IMG/VR virus record: IMGVR_UViG_3300029319_000005
Coordinates: 6,402 to 70,401 of that record
Length of the DNA stretch: 64,000 bases
Source of the DNA: a virus
Reading direction: 5' to 3' (one strand)
A program made the translations under genes and the position numbers. The notes beneath the pieces are model-generated. The model was not told the DNA's origin and ran no database searches. It saw only the letters and a list, made by a program, of their open reading frames with translations. Below are positions 1-8,460 of this stretch, piece after piece. How positions within the stretch are numbered: the first letter of the stretch is position 1; the number at the start of each line of letters is the position of its first letter.

Positions 1-476
1 GCAGAGCCGATGATGAACGAAGTACCGGCAGTGATTGCTCCTGCGGCAGTAATGTTACGGAAGCCAGAGGCGTCCTTGTCACTATCGACGACAACAGCTT
101 TGGAAGCAGCGACAGTACCGTTGGTAATGTCATCGAGCTTCTCAAGATCAGCCTCATTCATTACTGCGCTACCGACGGTAAGACCGCCAGCAGTAACCAC
201 GCCAGAAGCATCAATGGTAGTTGCACCAGCGATTGCACCAGCACTACTAATGGTAACATTGTCCATGGTGAGCGCGTTTTCAAGGCGAAGATCGCCACGA
301 ATTTGAGAAGCGCCAGAGTTGTAAAAACTGCTCACAGAAGCGCTTGCTAAACTTGTAGAACCAGTGACAGCAAGACCTGCGTTTGCCGTTACGGTTCCTT
401 CTGTTCCGAATTCAAGAACCTTAACAGAACTAAGCCCTGTTCTAATTCCTGATCCAGACATTTGAATACTAGACAT
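1..476 (-). CDS. Tail-fibre-like virion protein, C-terminus cut by window edge
   Basis: An open frame starts at an ATG (474-476) and runs off the left edge, giving 158 codons. The SD-like AGGGGGA lies about 8 bases upstream. The protein is rich in Ala, Gly, Thr and Ser with short repeating beta-type units, for example VTASGG-like and ITAAGAITAG stretches. A segment resembling SKAVVVDSDKDASGFRNIT is common in fibre proteins of marine T4-like phages. It follows the S74-type fibre gene in the direction of transcription, so it is probably a tail fibre or whisker subunit that trimerises. The family is recognised only by composition and repeat style. The adhesion target and full length are unknown. 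Confidence 0.7.
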   Translation of the reverse strand, partial: MSSIQMSGSGIRTGLSSVKVLEFGTEGTVTANAGLAVTGSTSLASASVSSFYNSGASQIRGDLRLENALTMDNVTISSAGAIAGATTIDASGVVTAGGLTVGSAVMNEADLEKLDDITNGTVAASKAVVVDSDKDASGFRNITAAGAITAGTSFIIGS

Positions 477-517
477 AAATAAATCCCCCTATATTTGATT
501 ATTTATTGTTTAAAACA

Positions 518-532
518 CCTGGGAGTGCCAGG
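518..532 (-). other. Short hairpin in leader of fibre gene
   Basis: The inverted repeat CCTGG/CCAGG has a 5-base loop and lies between an ACTATTTA motif (540-547) and the start codon of the fibre gene at 476. If that motif is a promoter, the hairpin falls in the 5' untranslated leader. There is no long U tract, so it is not called a terminator. Confidence 0.35.
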
Positions 533-539
533 CTTAAGG

Positions 540-547
540 TAAATAGT
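540..547 (-). promoter_or_regulatory. ACTATTTA motif, candidate late promoter
   Basis: The minus strand reads GAC-ACTATTTA-CCTT about 64 bases before the fibre gene start at 476. The same octamer recurs before other genes in this window, mostly structural. Assignment as a late promoter is inferred from recurrence and position. Confidence 0.45.
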
Positions 548-613
548 GTCTTTGATGTAATAAAGAAGTCAGTAATGACGTTGCTTGCAGCGGTTTTTTA
601 TAAACCATCGCAA

Positions 614-1747
614 TCATTCAATATCTTTTTTAATCTTTTTTTTCATCCACAAGAACAACTTCTTCCACCAAGGCAATTTATAATATTCAAAATCATCCCT
701 GAGATTGATGATCGCCAGGTCAAGTCCCTTAATCATTTTTTGTTGCTCTTTGACCACTTCTACCAGAAGGGGGCCTACTTTCGAATACTCCATGCTCTCT
801 GCATCGATGCCGTTGCTTTCGTACTCTACTATCTCCGGGATAATTGCACCAACCTCCTCGGCAATAAATCCCATGTCGTTAACATCACCGTTCTTCCACT
901 TAAATGTCACTCCTCTAAGTTTCATAACAGTTTGGATAGGCGTTTGTATTGTTTCTATATCTTTCTTATATCGACGAGAACTGTAGGTTCTCCAACTACC
1001 AGCCTTGCCAGAGCCTGAAACATTTGGAATATTTGGTAGTGTCAACATGTTTGTTACTTCGCTACCAGAAACTCCAACCCCAACAAAACCACCTTGGCCT
1101 TCGCCAGTAAGATGTATTCTTTGTTTATTATTTGTTAAGATGCCAAGAGTATAGTTTGTTATATTTCCAAAAGTCCTGTTCCCAACGTGCTCATCGCCAT
1201 TGTTAGTGAAGTCATCGGTACCATCACCTACTGCCGCCCATTCAAGATTTCCATTACCGTCAACAGTGAGCACTTGGTTAGCGTCACCCGAAGCGCTTGG
1301 CCAAACATAAGTATAGTTGCCGAGTGTTGTAGAACCTGTGATTTTAAGGTAGGAGGCTGTGAGGGAATTTGCACTCAAAGAAAAAGTGCCAGACATATTT
1401 TGGCTACAAAAAATCGATCCAGTAAATTGGTGTGAGTCGGTATAATCATCGCCAAAGACGCTTGCTCCGGAGGAACTAAATTGTGTCTTGTGTTTGATTA
1501 CAGTATTTTGCAAGTACGCAGTGCCAGTGACGTGTATGTCCCCCAGCATACAAAGCGCTCCGGTAATATGGAAATCCCCTCTTTGAGCCGCCTTCCCAGG
1601 CGTTCCCGTCCATATACCCGCATCTCCATCGTAGCGCAAAATGCCACAATCATAACAGTTGAGGACATCAATGTCTTTTATGTCTCCAAACTTAGCAGAT
1701 TTTAGGCCGGACTTAACACCAGCGTTAAACTTACCGAAACTACCCAT
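614..1747 (-). CDS. Tail fibre/spike with S74 intramolecular chaperone domain
   Basis: This 377-aa virion protein has beta-rich repeats in residues 60-240 (ITGAL, VTGTAYL, ITGSTTLG units). Its C-terminus resembles the peptidase S74 chaperone domain, about residues 250-345. In that family the domain trimerises the fibre and then cleaves itself off using a Ser/Lys dyad. Here S256 and K261 in SSRRYKKDI have the expected spacing, followed by FKW, MGFIAEEV and VGPLLVEVVKEQQ segments typical of the family. A basic, aromatic tail (WWKKLFLWMKKK) ends the protein. Start ATG at 1745-1747. It lies upstream of the second fibre gene and downstream of dnaE, with its own candidate late promoter. Receptor specificity cannot be inferred. 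Confidence 0.85.
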   Translation of the reverse strand: MGSFGKFNAGVKSGLKSAKFGDIKDIDVLNCYDCGILRYDGDAGIWTGTPGKAAQRGDFHITGALCMLGDIHVTGTAYLQNTVIKHKTQFSSSGASVFGDDYTDSHQFTGSIFCSQNMSGTFSLSANSLTASYLKITGSTTLGNYTYVWPSASGDANQVLTVDGNGNLEWAAVGDGTDDFTNNGDEHVGNRTFGNITNYTLGILTNNKQRIHLTGEGQGGFVGVGVSGSEVTNMLTLPNIPNVSGSGKAGSWRTYSSRRYKKDIETIQTPIQTVMKLRGVTFKWKNGDVNDMGFIAEEVGAIIPEIVEYESNGIDAESMEYSKVGPLLVEVVKEQQKMIKGLDLAIINLRDDFEYYKLPWWKKLFLWMKKKIKKDIE

Positions 1748-1777
1748 GTATTGCTCTCTTGGTACTCTCTTTCATTT

Positions 1778-1785
1778 TAAATAGT
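1778..1785 (-). promoter_or_regulatory. ACTATTTA motif, candidate late promoter
   Basis: ACTATTTA lies 30 bases before the S74 fibre gene start at 1747, in the gap after dnaE. It is part of a perfect dyad (AATAGTT/AACTATT, 1780-1795). It would let the fibre genes be expressed late and independently of the replication genes upstream. Confidence 0.5.
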
Positions 1786-1803
1786 TACAACTATTATAAA
1801 GCA

Positions 1804-4800
1804 CTATCCAAGGAGTTTAAAGTTGTGTCTAATGGATCTTGTAGAAAAGCCCCATTGCTCATCATAGTCTAGCTTCGCCATATACGGCCTATTTATGTGC
1901 AGTTCATCTTCTTTTCGGATGCCCCAACACTTTATACTAGTGATGGTCGAAGTCGGGTCAATCACACGAACTACCCAATAATCTTTACCATTTTTTGTTT
2001 TTTTCTTAACAATCTCTCTGGGAATAAACCAAGCAACTCCCAAATCGTCATCCCACTCGCCAAGAGGCGGGACACAATATTCTCCCAACTTTCTCTGAAC
2101 ATCTCTGTTAACAACAATATCAAAGGGAAAGACCCCTGTTAGATCTGATATGTGCCGGATCTTTTCCTCATCACTAAAATTCCCTTGACCAGCAAACGCT
2201 TCAATATTGTTTAGAAACTTTTTTCTATTCTTGGGCCTTTCACAAGCCACGGCTCCCCAAAAATGCTTCGTCCCGCTGAACCTGTCATCTATAAGGTTGT
2301 CCAAAGCTCCGCATCTGCAAAGAACATCTAGTGCTTTCTTGTTTAATTTGGAATAAGATATTTCTTCATTAAACAATAGTTCTTCCGCAGTGTGAAAAGG
2401 TCTGTTATCAATAATTTGTTTGATAGCGGCGTCTCCAAGGCCCTTGACAGAATTGAACGGCTGGATAAGGGTGTTACCGTCATCTCCGATTTTCCATTTC
2501 ATGGTAGAGAGATTAATATCAATCGGCTGGATCTCATACCCCATCTTCTTGGCAATATTAATCGCTTGCTCTTTCCTGCCTTCCGGCTCTCTGTCTAGGA
2601 ACGCAGCGACCCACTCAGAAGGATAATAATTCAATAGCCAAGCACATTGATAGCTCAAAACCGAATAGGATACTGCATGGCTCTTATTAAAGCCGTAGCC
2701 AGAGAAGTATTCAAAGTTAGCCCAAAGCTTTTCTGCGCTAGTTCTATCAATTCCCTTTTCTCTACAGCCATCAATAAACTTTTGTTCTATCTCTATCTTT
2801 TGAGAATCTCCCTTGCCTGTTCCTTTCTTGGTCAAAAGTTTTCTAAGGGCGTTCCCTTCGTCAAGAGACACGTTTTTGCCCAGCTTGTGAGCCAACAAGG
2901 CGATTTGTTCCTGGAAGATAAGGAAGCCATACGTCTCCTGCGTCACCTCTTTCAGCAAAGGATGGACGTAGTGTATCGACCCAGGGTTTTCTTTAGCTTC
3001 AACATATGATTTATCAACATTAGCGCCAAGAGGTCCTGGCCTATAAATTGATGTAATCGCTGAAATGTCGATAATATTTTTCGGCCTAGCGCGGACACAA
3101 AACTCCTGCGCGCCTTCCTGTGTAAATTGGAAAATACCAGCAAAGTTGCCTTTGTGAAAAATATTTCTATAAACATTTTGGTCATTCAAATCAATCGTGT
3201 CAGGATGAAGATTTTGGTCATAATATTTCTTAATGTCATCAAATGTTGGATTTTTTATTCCATGATGTCTTTCGAGTATGTGCTCGATAGCAACTTCAAT
3301 CATCCTCAACGTGCTCAGCCCCAAGAAATCAAATTTAATGAATCCGAGGGGCTCCAAATGCCTGACGTTTTGGCCCTCCGACCATGGTGTTTGAGTCACT
3401 CCCTTGTTTGTAATCAAGGGCATATACTTGTCTAGCTGCTCTCCGATCACCACTCCTCCGGCATGTCGGCTAATCGATCTTACAGAACCATAAATCGCCT
3501 CAATATGTGTTTTAATAAATGGATATTTTTGTAAATATTTTTGTAATGTAGAAGAATACTCCATGGTCTCTTCAAAAGTAGGAACATAAACGCCTGACTT
3601 GATTCCATGCTTCTTTTTCGCCGCTGGCGTGGCCTCTTGAATCATTTTGGATGTAACAGGATTAACCTCCGTGAAGGGGATATTGTAAAACTTAGACACA
3701 TCCTTGATTAGAGACCGAAGCTGCAAAGTATTGTAGTTAGAAATGGGCACAACAGTATTTGCGCCCCACTCATCGACCAGCAGATTCGTTAGTTTCATTC
3801 TATCACTTACATCATAGTCAATGTCAGGATAATCTTTGGCATCTCTTCTCATAAATCTAGAAAACAGTAGATCATATTTTATTGGATCTATTTGAGTAAT
3901 GCCCAGGACATACGATAAAAGAGAACCTGCTGCGCTGCCTCTTCCCGGCCCAGAAAGCATCACTTCATTTGCCCTGTCCGCAATTGCCTTCATGGTAAGA
4001 AAATACTTGCTAAACCCCCTCTCGTCAATAATCTTTATTTCTTCCTTAAGTCTCTCAACATAGTCTGGCTTGATGTGTAGATTCATTTTCTTAAGGCCGT
4101 CTATGGCGAGTTTAGTAAGAGCACCAGTCGCAGTATTGTCCGGCGGGACAACAAATTCAGGGAGCCTGACAGTGCTGTCCGGCATAAAATCCTCGATCCT
4201 TTCAAATGCTATCTTGTGAGTGTTAGTAATTGATCTTAATATTAGTTCATCATCATATTCAACATCACACATTGAAGAGTACTTCTTATACTCTTCCCAC
4301 ATCTGGTCACCGTTCTTTGGATACAGTTCCATGCCAAATTCATCTACGTCAACAGGAAGTTCATCTGTCAGCCATTCAGGCTTCTGTGCTCTTCCCAAAA
4401 ATCCAAGACGTTTATAAAGCTCTCTGTCTTTCCATGCGTCAGGATTAGGATAGTGGCTGTCCGCCGTGGAGATAAGCTCCATGCCGTATTCTCCAGCTAC
4501 CTGTATAATAAATTTGTTTAGCTCATGTTGTTCTGGCGCAGAGAACCACTGGAGTTCTCCATACCATCTATCCCCAAAGATAGATTGCATCTTCTCAGTT
4601 GTTTCGCGCATGGATGCTAGAACAGCATCAGGGCCGTCGTCACGATTATCCCAATAGTTGCCTGCATACACGCCACCAAGGCAAGCAGACGAAGCAATAA
4701 TACCGTCATTATATTTCTCCAATAATTTATAGTCTACACGAGGATACCGATATCTATTGTCCCCCTCATAGGATTTAGAAATAAGAGAGAAAATATTGTT

Positions 4801-5232
4801 CAGTCCCTTCTGGTTCTGTGCGAGTAAAATGAGATGGTTCTTTTTCTTTATTATGTTGGCTTTCGCCTTTGAATCCATTTCATTTTCAATGGACATATTG
4901 TCCGAGTTCTTTAACTTCTTGGCCTCTTTCTTATCCTCTTTCGCCTTTTCATAGGCTTCTCTCCAATCATCTATTGATGGTAAGAAATAGGCTTCTACAC
5001 CAAAAATAGGCTTAAAACTCTTTCCTTGTTGCTTCATTTTTCTAGCATGAAGGATTTGGTAGGACATGCCATTGGCGTTTCCATGATCTGTGAGGGCCAG
5101 GGCATCGCAGCCATTCTCATAAGCAAAGTCCATGTGCTCCTGTGGATAGCCAAGAGCATCGAATGGAGATCCGACCACGCTGTGAGCGTGCAATCCTACA
5201 AAAGGAATTGATGATTTGTTTCTTTGTGTCAT
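1804..5232 (-). CDS. dnaE: Family C DNA polymerase (Pol III alpha/DnaE-like) with PHP domain
   Basis: This 1142-aa replicative polymerase catalyses template-directed DNA synthesis. The N-terminal PHP domain (1-270) keeps the metal-binding signature: HAH (15-17), TDH (48-50), GVEAY, NHLILL, SSACLGG and DSH (258-260). The polymerase core has GPGRGSAAGSLLSY (428-441), PDIDYD with the first two catalytic aspartates (D470, D472) and KFDFLGL with the third (D635). SRHAGG, YRPGPL and YGFLIFQEQ follow. The C-terminal region carries the helix-hairpin-helix and OB-like parts expected of DnaE. The PHP site looks intact, unlike that of E. coli DnaE, so built-in proofreading is possible. T4 relatives use a family B gp43 instead, and none is seen here. 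The ATG overlaps the preceding stop as ATGA. Confidence 0.95.
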   Translation of the reverse strand: MTQRNKSSIPFVGLHAHSVVGSPFDALGYPQEHMDFAYENGCDALALTDHGNANGMSYQILHARKMKQQGKSFKPIFGVEAYFLPSIDDWREAYEKAKEDKKEAKKLKNSDNMSIENEMDSKAKANIIKKKNHLILLAQNQKGLNNIFSLISKSYEGDNRYRYPRVDYKLLEKYNDGIIASSACLGGVYAGNYWDNRDDGPDAVLASMRETTEKMQSIFGDRWYGELQWFSAPEQHELNKFIIQVAGEYGMELISTADSHYPNPDAWKDRELYKRLGFLGRAQKPEWLTDELPVDVDEFGMELYPKNGDQMWEEYKKYSSMCDVEYDDELILRSITNTHKIAFERIEDFMPDSTVRLPEFVVPPDNTATGALTKLAIDGLKKMNLHIKPDYVERLKEEIKIIDERGFSKYFLTMKAIADRANEVMLSGPGRGSAAGSLLSYVLGITQIDPIKYDLLFSRFMRRDAKDYPDIDYDVSDRMKLTNLLVDEWGANTVVPISNYNTLQLRSLIKDVSKFYNIPFTEVNPVTSKMIQEATPAAKKKHGIKSGVYVPTFEETMEYSSTLQKYLQKYPFIKTHIEAIYGSVRSISRHAGGVVIGEQLDKYMPLITNKGVTQTPWSEGQNVRHLEPLGFIKFDFLGLSTLRMIEVAIEHILERHHGIKNPTFDDIKKYYDQNLHPDTIDLNDQNVYRNIFHKGNFAGIFQFTQEGAQEFCVRARPKNIIDISAITSIYRPGPLGANVDKSYVEAKENPGSIHYVHPLLKEVTQETYGFLIFQEQIALLAHKLGKNVSLDEGNALRKLLTKKGTGKGDSQKIEIEQKFIDGCREKGIDRTSAEKLWANFEYFSGYGFNKSHAVSYSVLSYQCAWLLNYYPSEWVAAFLDREPEGRKEQAINIAKKMGYEIQPIDINLSTMKWKIGDDGNTLIQPFNSVKGLGDAAIKQIIDNRPFHTAEELLFNEEISYSKLNKKALDVLCRCGALDNLIDDRFSGTKHFWGAVACERPKNRKKFLNNIEAFAGQGNFSDEEKIRHISDLTGVFPFDIVVNRDVQRKLGEYCVPPLGEWDDDLGVAWFIPREIVKKKTKNGKDYWVVRVIDPTSTITSIKCWGIRKEDELHINRPYMAKLDYDEQWGFSTRSIRHNFKLLG

Positions 5233-5717
5233 TGTTTTTTCCTTATAAGTCTGGCCGTTGTGTCTGCTGGCTTTGTGACATCGCTATATTTGAAGCCTTC
5301 CACAAGATCTCCTATGTATACCTTATCTCCGAACAGTCCCTCACATTTATCATTAAAAAGTCTAGCCTTTAATGAAACCGGAGTAGTGCCTTTTAAAAAT
5401 TCGTATCCTAGTCTAGTAGGACGCCAATAACCAGGCTCTCCTCGCTCTACAAGACCCCAGTGTTTTAGCGTAGTCAGCTTCTTTCCATTTAAATGGTTGG
5501 GAACATTGCGAGCAATGTGAACGTAATTACCGCCGCCTATTTCATCGAGCCATTTAAGTCCCATCGCCATGGTCTTGTTCAAAGGCCTATCTTCATACTT
5601 CACTCTCCTGTCACAAGCAGGGCATCGAAATCCTTGGCATTTTCTCTCTTCCGTAAAGAAGTGCTTTTTGACTGTTTCTACGCACATGTCAATCCACCCT
5701 TTTCTTGTGCTCATCAT
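5229..5717 (-). CDS. Zinc-finger protein with possible winged-helix region, unknown function
   Basis: A 162-aa protein not recognised as a named family. CxGFRCPACDRR near residues 28-38 looks like a single zinc knuckle (Cys-x2-Cys with an upstream Cys). The middle, about residues 60-110, reads like a small winged-helix repressor or DNA-binding fold (LTTLKHWGLVERGEPGYWRPTRLGYEFL, in two parts). It ends four bases inside dnaE (ATGA overlap), so the two are translationally coupled. The first of two tandem ATGs (5715-5717) has GGAG 8 bases upstream. A DNA-binding or replication-accessory role is only inferred from the context. Confidence 0.75.
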   Translation of the reverse strand: MMSTRKGWIDMCVETVKKHFFTEERKCQGFRCPACDRRVKYEDRPLNKTMAMGLKWLDEIGGGNYVHIARNVPNHLNGKKLTTLKHWGLVERGEPGYWRPTRLGYEFLKGTTPVSLKARLFNDKCEGLFGDKVYIGDLVEGFKYSDVTKPADTTARLIRKKQ

Positions 5718-5926
5718 GTTTTGCTCTCCTTAATTATTTGTCTAATTCTCACTAGCGAAAGGATTGCCGCCGCGAGTATAAATACCGTATATACTACCAA
5801 AAAAAATGTCGCATACTCATAGGCTGCAAATATAGAAAGTGTCGCCGGTATAAAATGTATTTTGCCGAGCACGAGACAGATAAAAGCAATTTTTGTTAAG
5901 ATGTGTAAACGATTCCACCATTCCAT
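5714..5926 (-). CDS. Small membrane protein, two transmembrane helices
   Basis: A 70-aa protein with hydrophobic segments at about 12-33 and 38-58 and a basic C-terminus (RIRQIIKESKT). The start chosen is the ATG at 5924-5926, which overlaps the upstream cysteine synthase stop as TAATG. A longer frame to 5980 would overlap that gene for no reason. No family is recognised. Its position between cysK and the zinc-finger gene gives no functional clue. Confidence 0.6.
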   Translation of the reverse strand: MEWWNRLHILTKIAFICLVLGKIHFIPATLSIFAAYEYATFFLVVYTVFILAAAILSLVRIRQIIKESKT

Positions 5927-6792
5927 TATAGAACACTCAAATATCTTTCGCCACGGTCGCACAAGAACGTGACCACGCAACCATCATACTCATTCTGCTG
6001 CATCCATCGCTCTGCCGCCAAAACGTTAGCCCCTGCACTAATGCCAACTAAGAGCCCTTGCTCTCTTGCTAGTCTCTTTGCACTTTCGATAGCGTCCTCG
6101 GTTGAAATATTGACTATCTCATCTATCTCATCCCGATTTACTAAGTAATCGCCTCCGTCTCCAATTCCCTGTATCCCATGTACTTTGCCCTCGGCAGGCA
6201 TAACCATTACGAACTTAGGGGGCTCCTGACTAATGAATTTTTCCATGGTCTTCTTTGTGCCCATTATGGTGCCACCAGTCCCAGCGCCGGACACTATCGC
6301 GGCAATTTTTTCCTCTCCTGCCTGTATTAACTGTCTCTTTATTTCAAAGCCTGTCGTCCATTCGTGACACTCGATGTTGTCTTGATTCGAAAATTGATTG
6401 GGAGAGAAATAATCATCTCTCTCTTCCACCATTTTATCTCTTAGCGCAATCGCGCCCTCAAAGTCACTCTCTCCCACCTCTATTATTTCCGCTCCAAACA
6501 ACCTCATCATTTGCTTTCTTTCTTCACTCATATTACAAGGCAATATGATTATGACCTTGTACCCCTTGACGGAGCCTAACATCGAGAAGGAAATTCCGGT
6601 ATTGCCCGAAGAGGCCTCTACAATAGTGTCCCCTGGCTTAATTTCTCCCCGCTCTTCTGCCCTCTCCAATACATAGTTTGCCATCCTGTCCTTTATAGAG
6701 CCCGTTGGATTATATGTCTCTAGCTTTGCGTAGAGATTAGGCGCTAGCTTTATTAAAGGTGTTTCTCCAATATAATTTAAAATATCACTCAC
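5926..6792 (-). CDS. cysK: Cysteine synthase / PLP-dependent beta-synthase (CysK/CysM type)
   Basis: A 288-aa fold-type II PLP enzyme, expected to make cysteine from O-acetylserine and sulfide. The PLP lysine is K34 in NPTGSIKDR. SSGNTG (61-66) is the substrate loop and GAGTGGT (169-175) binds the PLP phosphate. GISAGAN lies near the C-terminus. Length matches bacterial CysK/CysM. The likely start is a GTG at 6790-6792, because AGGAG lies 6 bases upstream; a TTG two codons earlier has worse spacing. It overlaps the preceding gene by 8 bases. This is a metabolic gene not expected in a T4-type core. Cystathionine beta-synthase-like or O-phosphoserine-using activity cannot be excluded by sequence alone. 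Confidence 0.92.
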   Translation of the reverse strand: MSDILNYIGETPLIKLAPNLYAKLETYNPTGSIKDRMANYVLERAEERGEIKPGDTIVEASSGNTGISFSMLGSVKGYKVIIILPCNMSEERKQMMRLFGAEIIEVGESDFEGAIALRDKMVEERDDYFSPNQFSNQDNIECHEWTTGFEIKRQLIQAGEEKIAAIVSGAGTGGTIMGTKKTMEKFISQEPPKFVMVMPAEGKVHGIQGIGDGGDYLVNRDEIDEIVNISTEDAIESAKRLAREQGLLVGISAGANVLAAERWMQQNEYDGCVVTFLCDRGERYLSVL

Positions 6793-7654
6793 TATCAACT
6801 CCTATACCTTTTAATGAACGAGGATTTAACACTCTTTTATCTGGCCTAAGCAGACTTTCGGGTTTATTTGCGATATAGTAACAGTAATCGTCCCAATTGT
6901 CTACATTAAAATAGTATTTAGCCTCTTCTATTTTTTCTAGACTTAGATCCTCAAAAACATCACTCAAGCTAAAGAATCTTGCCGAATATTGTTCCTCCGG
7001 TGGCAACAAGATTTTCTTATCGCCCCACTCTTTATTGAGGTAGCGCGAAGTCCCTTCTTTTCTAACCTTATCAATAAGCCTCAAACAATCATCATAATTA
7101 AAAGTAAAAGGCAAATATTCGCCATTGGCAGCCGTCTTGCCCTGCCAAGAGAGAGAAAAATTTTTCGGACTTGAAATTTCTCTTCTATATTCTCTCAATT
7201 CTTCTGGGTCGTGAACTCCGTAAGGGAAGGAAGCGAAAAATTTATTTGGTACAAGCCAACTGCTGAGCCTTCCCATCATCTCATTCGCCACCTTGGCTCC
7301 GTAGAGCACGCTCCATGCGATACTATCTCTTTTATCCCTATCATGTGGATGAATTGCAACATAATATATCGGTATTCTTATTCTGGACTCGTGAGGAAAA
7401 ACTTCAAAGTTTCTGTACGCATAAACAGGATCCTCTATATAGTCACCGAGCCTTTCCTTTATTAGTGGCATCATATCGTTATGGCAAATTACGAATATTG
7501 TCTCACAACCCGCATAACCACAATCAATCACTGCTCTCTCTACAGCTAAATAATCTTTAGCAATTGGCATTAAGCAGTCATGCCAAGGCATATTAAAGTC
7601 AAGCTTCTGCCCGGCCACGGGCACTATTCCAGCGAGATGATATCCAGGCTCCAT
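6785..7654 (-). CDS. Conserved T4-like phage protein, possible nucleotidyltransferase fold
   Basis: A 289-aa protein. The N-terminus (GYHLAGIVPVAGQ, then PWHDCLMPI, YLAVERAV, AGCETIFVICHNDMMPLI) has the layout of sugar-nucleotide pyrophosphorylases: a strand-loop at the start, a conserved acidic or His site, then helix and strand. I recall similar N-termini in T4-like cyanophage proteins. The C-terminal half has FSLSDVFEDLSLEKIEEAKYYF and a YYIANKPESLL segment. The ATG overlaps the upstream stop as TAATG. It is adjacent to cysK. The nucleotidyltransferase assignment is an inference from motif layout, not from clear catalytic residues. Confidence 0.7.
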   Translation of the reverse strand: MEPGYHLAGIVPVAGQKLDFNMPWHDCLMPIAKDYLAVERAVIDCGYAGCETIFVICHNDMMPLIKERLGDYIEDPVYAYRNFEVFPHESRIRIPIYYVAIHPHDRDKRDSIAWSVLYGAKVANEMMGRLSSWLVPNKFFASFPYGVHDPEELREYRREISSPKNFSLSWQGKTAANGEYLPFTFNYDDCLRLIDKVRKEGTSRYLNKEWGDKKILLPPEEQYSARFFSLSDVFEDLSLEKIEEAKYYFNVDNWDDYCYYIANKPESLLRPDKRVLNPRSLKGIGVDSE

Positions 7655-8460
7655 TATAATTCCTCATTATCAAAAATTATATTTCCATATTTTACAAATT
7701 CTCTGCGCACTTGTGGCAGTACTTCTCTTTTTATAAAGTCTAGTTTAATTGGCCTATATCTCGGCTTATCCGGTTTGTTTCTGTAAAACCCGTTTTTTGG
7801 ACCTCTTAAACCATTTTCTTTCAGAAACTTGTCTACTTTAAACCTAGTCATTGTATCAGAAAAATCAAAATTATTAAGTTCCTCTTCGCTCAGTGTCGAT
7901 TGAGCGATGACCACATTTTGTGGTATTTTTCTAATAATAACCCTATGGGCCAAAGGGCTGCTGCTATCGTAAAGTTCTAAAAAATGTGTTTCTTTATTAA
8001 TGTTCGAGGAAAACCAATCATATACCACATAGGAATTTGTTCTTTTAGACACATGAAAGGGGAGGCCTGTTACCAAGGAGTCATCAAAAATTCTTAAATT
8101 TTTATATTTTATATTTAATTTAACAGCATCTGAAACAAAAACACTCAGCAAGTTGTCTTCCGGCTCAACACGAATAGAATTTACTTTTTGGTTAATCGGA
8201 CATTTGCCTTTCAAAATTAAATCAAAGAGCAGTTGATCCATTAGTGTTTTTTTATTTGCTATCATAGTGGGATAATTTATGCTGCTTAGTACCTCTTTAT
8301 TTGCAAAAAGATCATATTTAAATACATCCTGCACGCCGCTCAAGATAAGCTTAGAATCACTATTGTTTGCATAAACAAATGAGGCCAAATTGTCACCAAT
8401 CACGACCTCATCCCACTTGTAAACATGACTTTCTAGATCAACACCCAAAGATCTCCTCAC
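7654..8460 (-). CDS. Conserved hypothetical phage protein
   Basis: A 268-aa protein of unknown family. It is mostly alternating strands and helices in the first 200 residues, with a basic C-terminus (KPRYRPIKLDFIKREVLPQVRR). No catalytic motif is recognised. The open frame begins at a GTG (8458-8460). A TTG at 8446-8448 has AGGAG 4 bases upstream and is an equally good start. It overlaps the transglycosylase gene by about 20 bases and the next gene by TAATG, so it belongs to the same transcription unit as the two flanking genes. Pairing with the putative nucleotidyltransferase suggests a shared pathway, but this is inference. Confidence 0.7.
   Translation of the reverse strand: MRRSLGVDLESHVYKWDEVVIGDNLASFVYANNSDSKLILSGVQDVFKYDLFANKEVLSSINYPTMIANKKTLMDQLLFDLILKGKCPINQKVNSIRVEPEDNLLSVFVSDAVKLNIKYKNLRIFDDSLVTGLPFHVSKRTNSYVVYDWFSSNINKETHFLELYDSSSPLAHRVIIRKIPQNVVIAQSTLSEEELNNFDFSDTMTRFKVDKFLKENGLRGPKNGFYRNKPDKPRYRPIKLDFIKREVLPQVRREFVKYGNIIFDNEEL

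Noticed and set aside
506-1018. Plus-strand 170-aa open frame near the fibre genes
   Set aside because: It is antisense to the S74 chaperone domain of the fibre gene, which has clear family motifs. All other supported genes are on the minus strand.
1790-1797. TATAAT-like hexamer after dnaE
   Set aside because: No acceptable -35 lies 16-18 bases upstream, and an ACTATTTA motif explains expression of the next gene as well.
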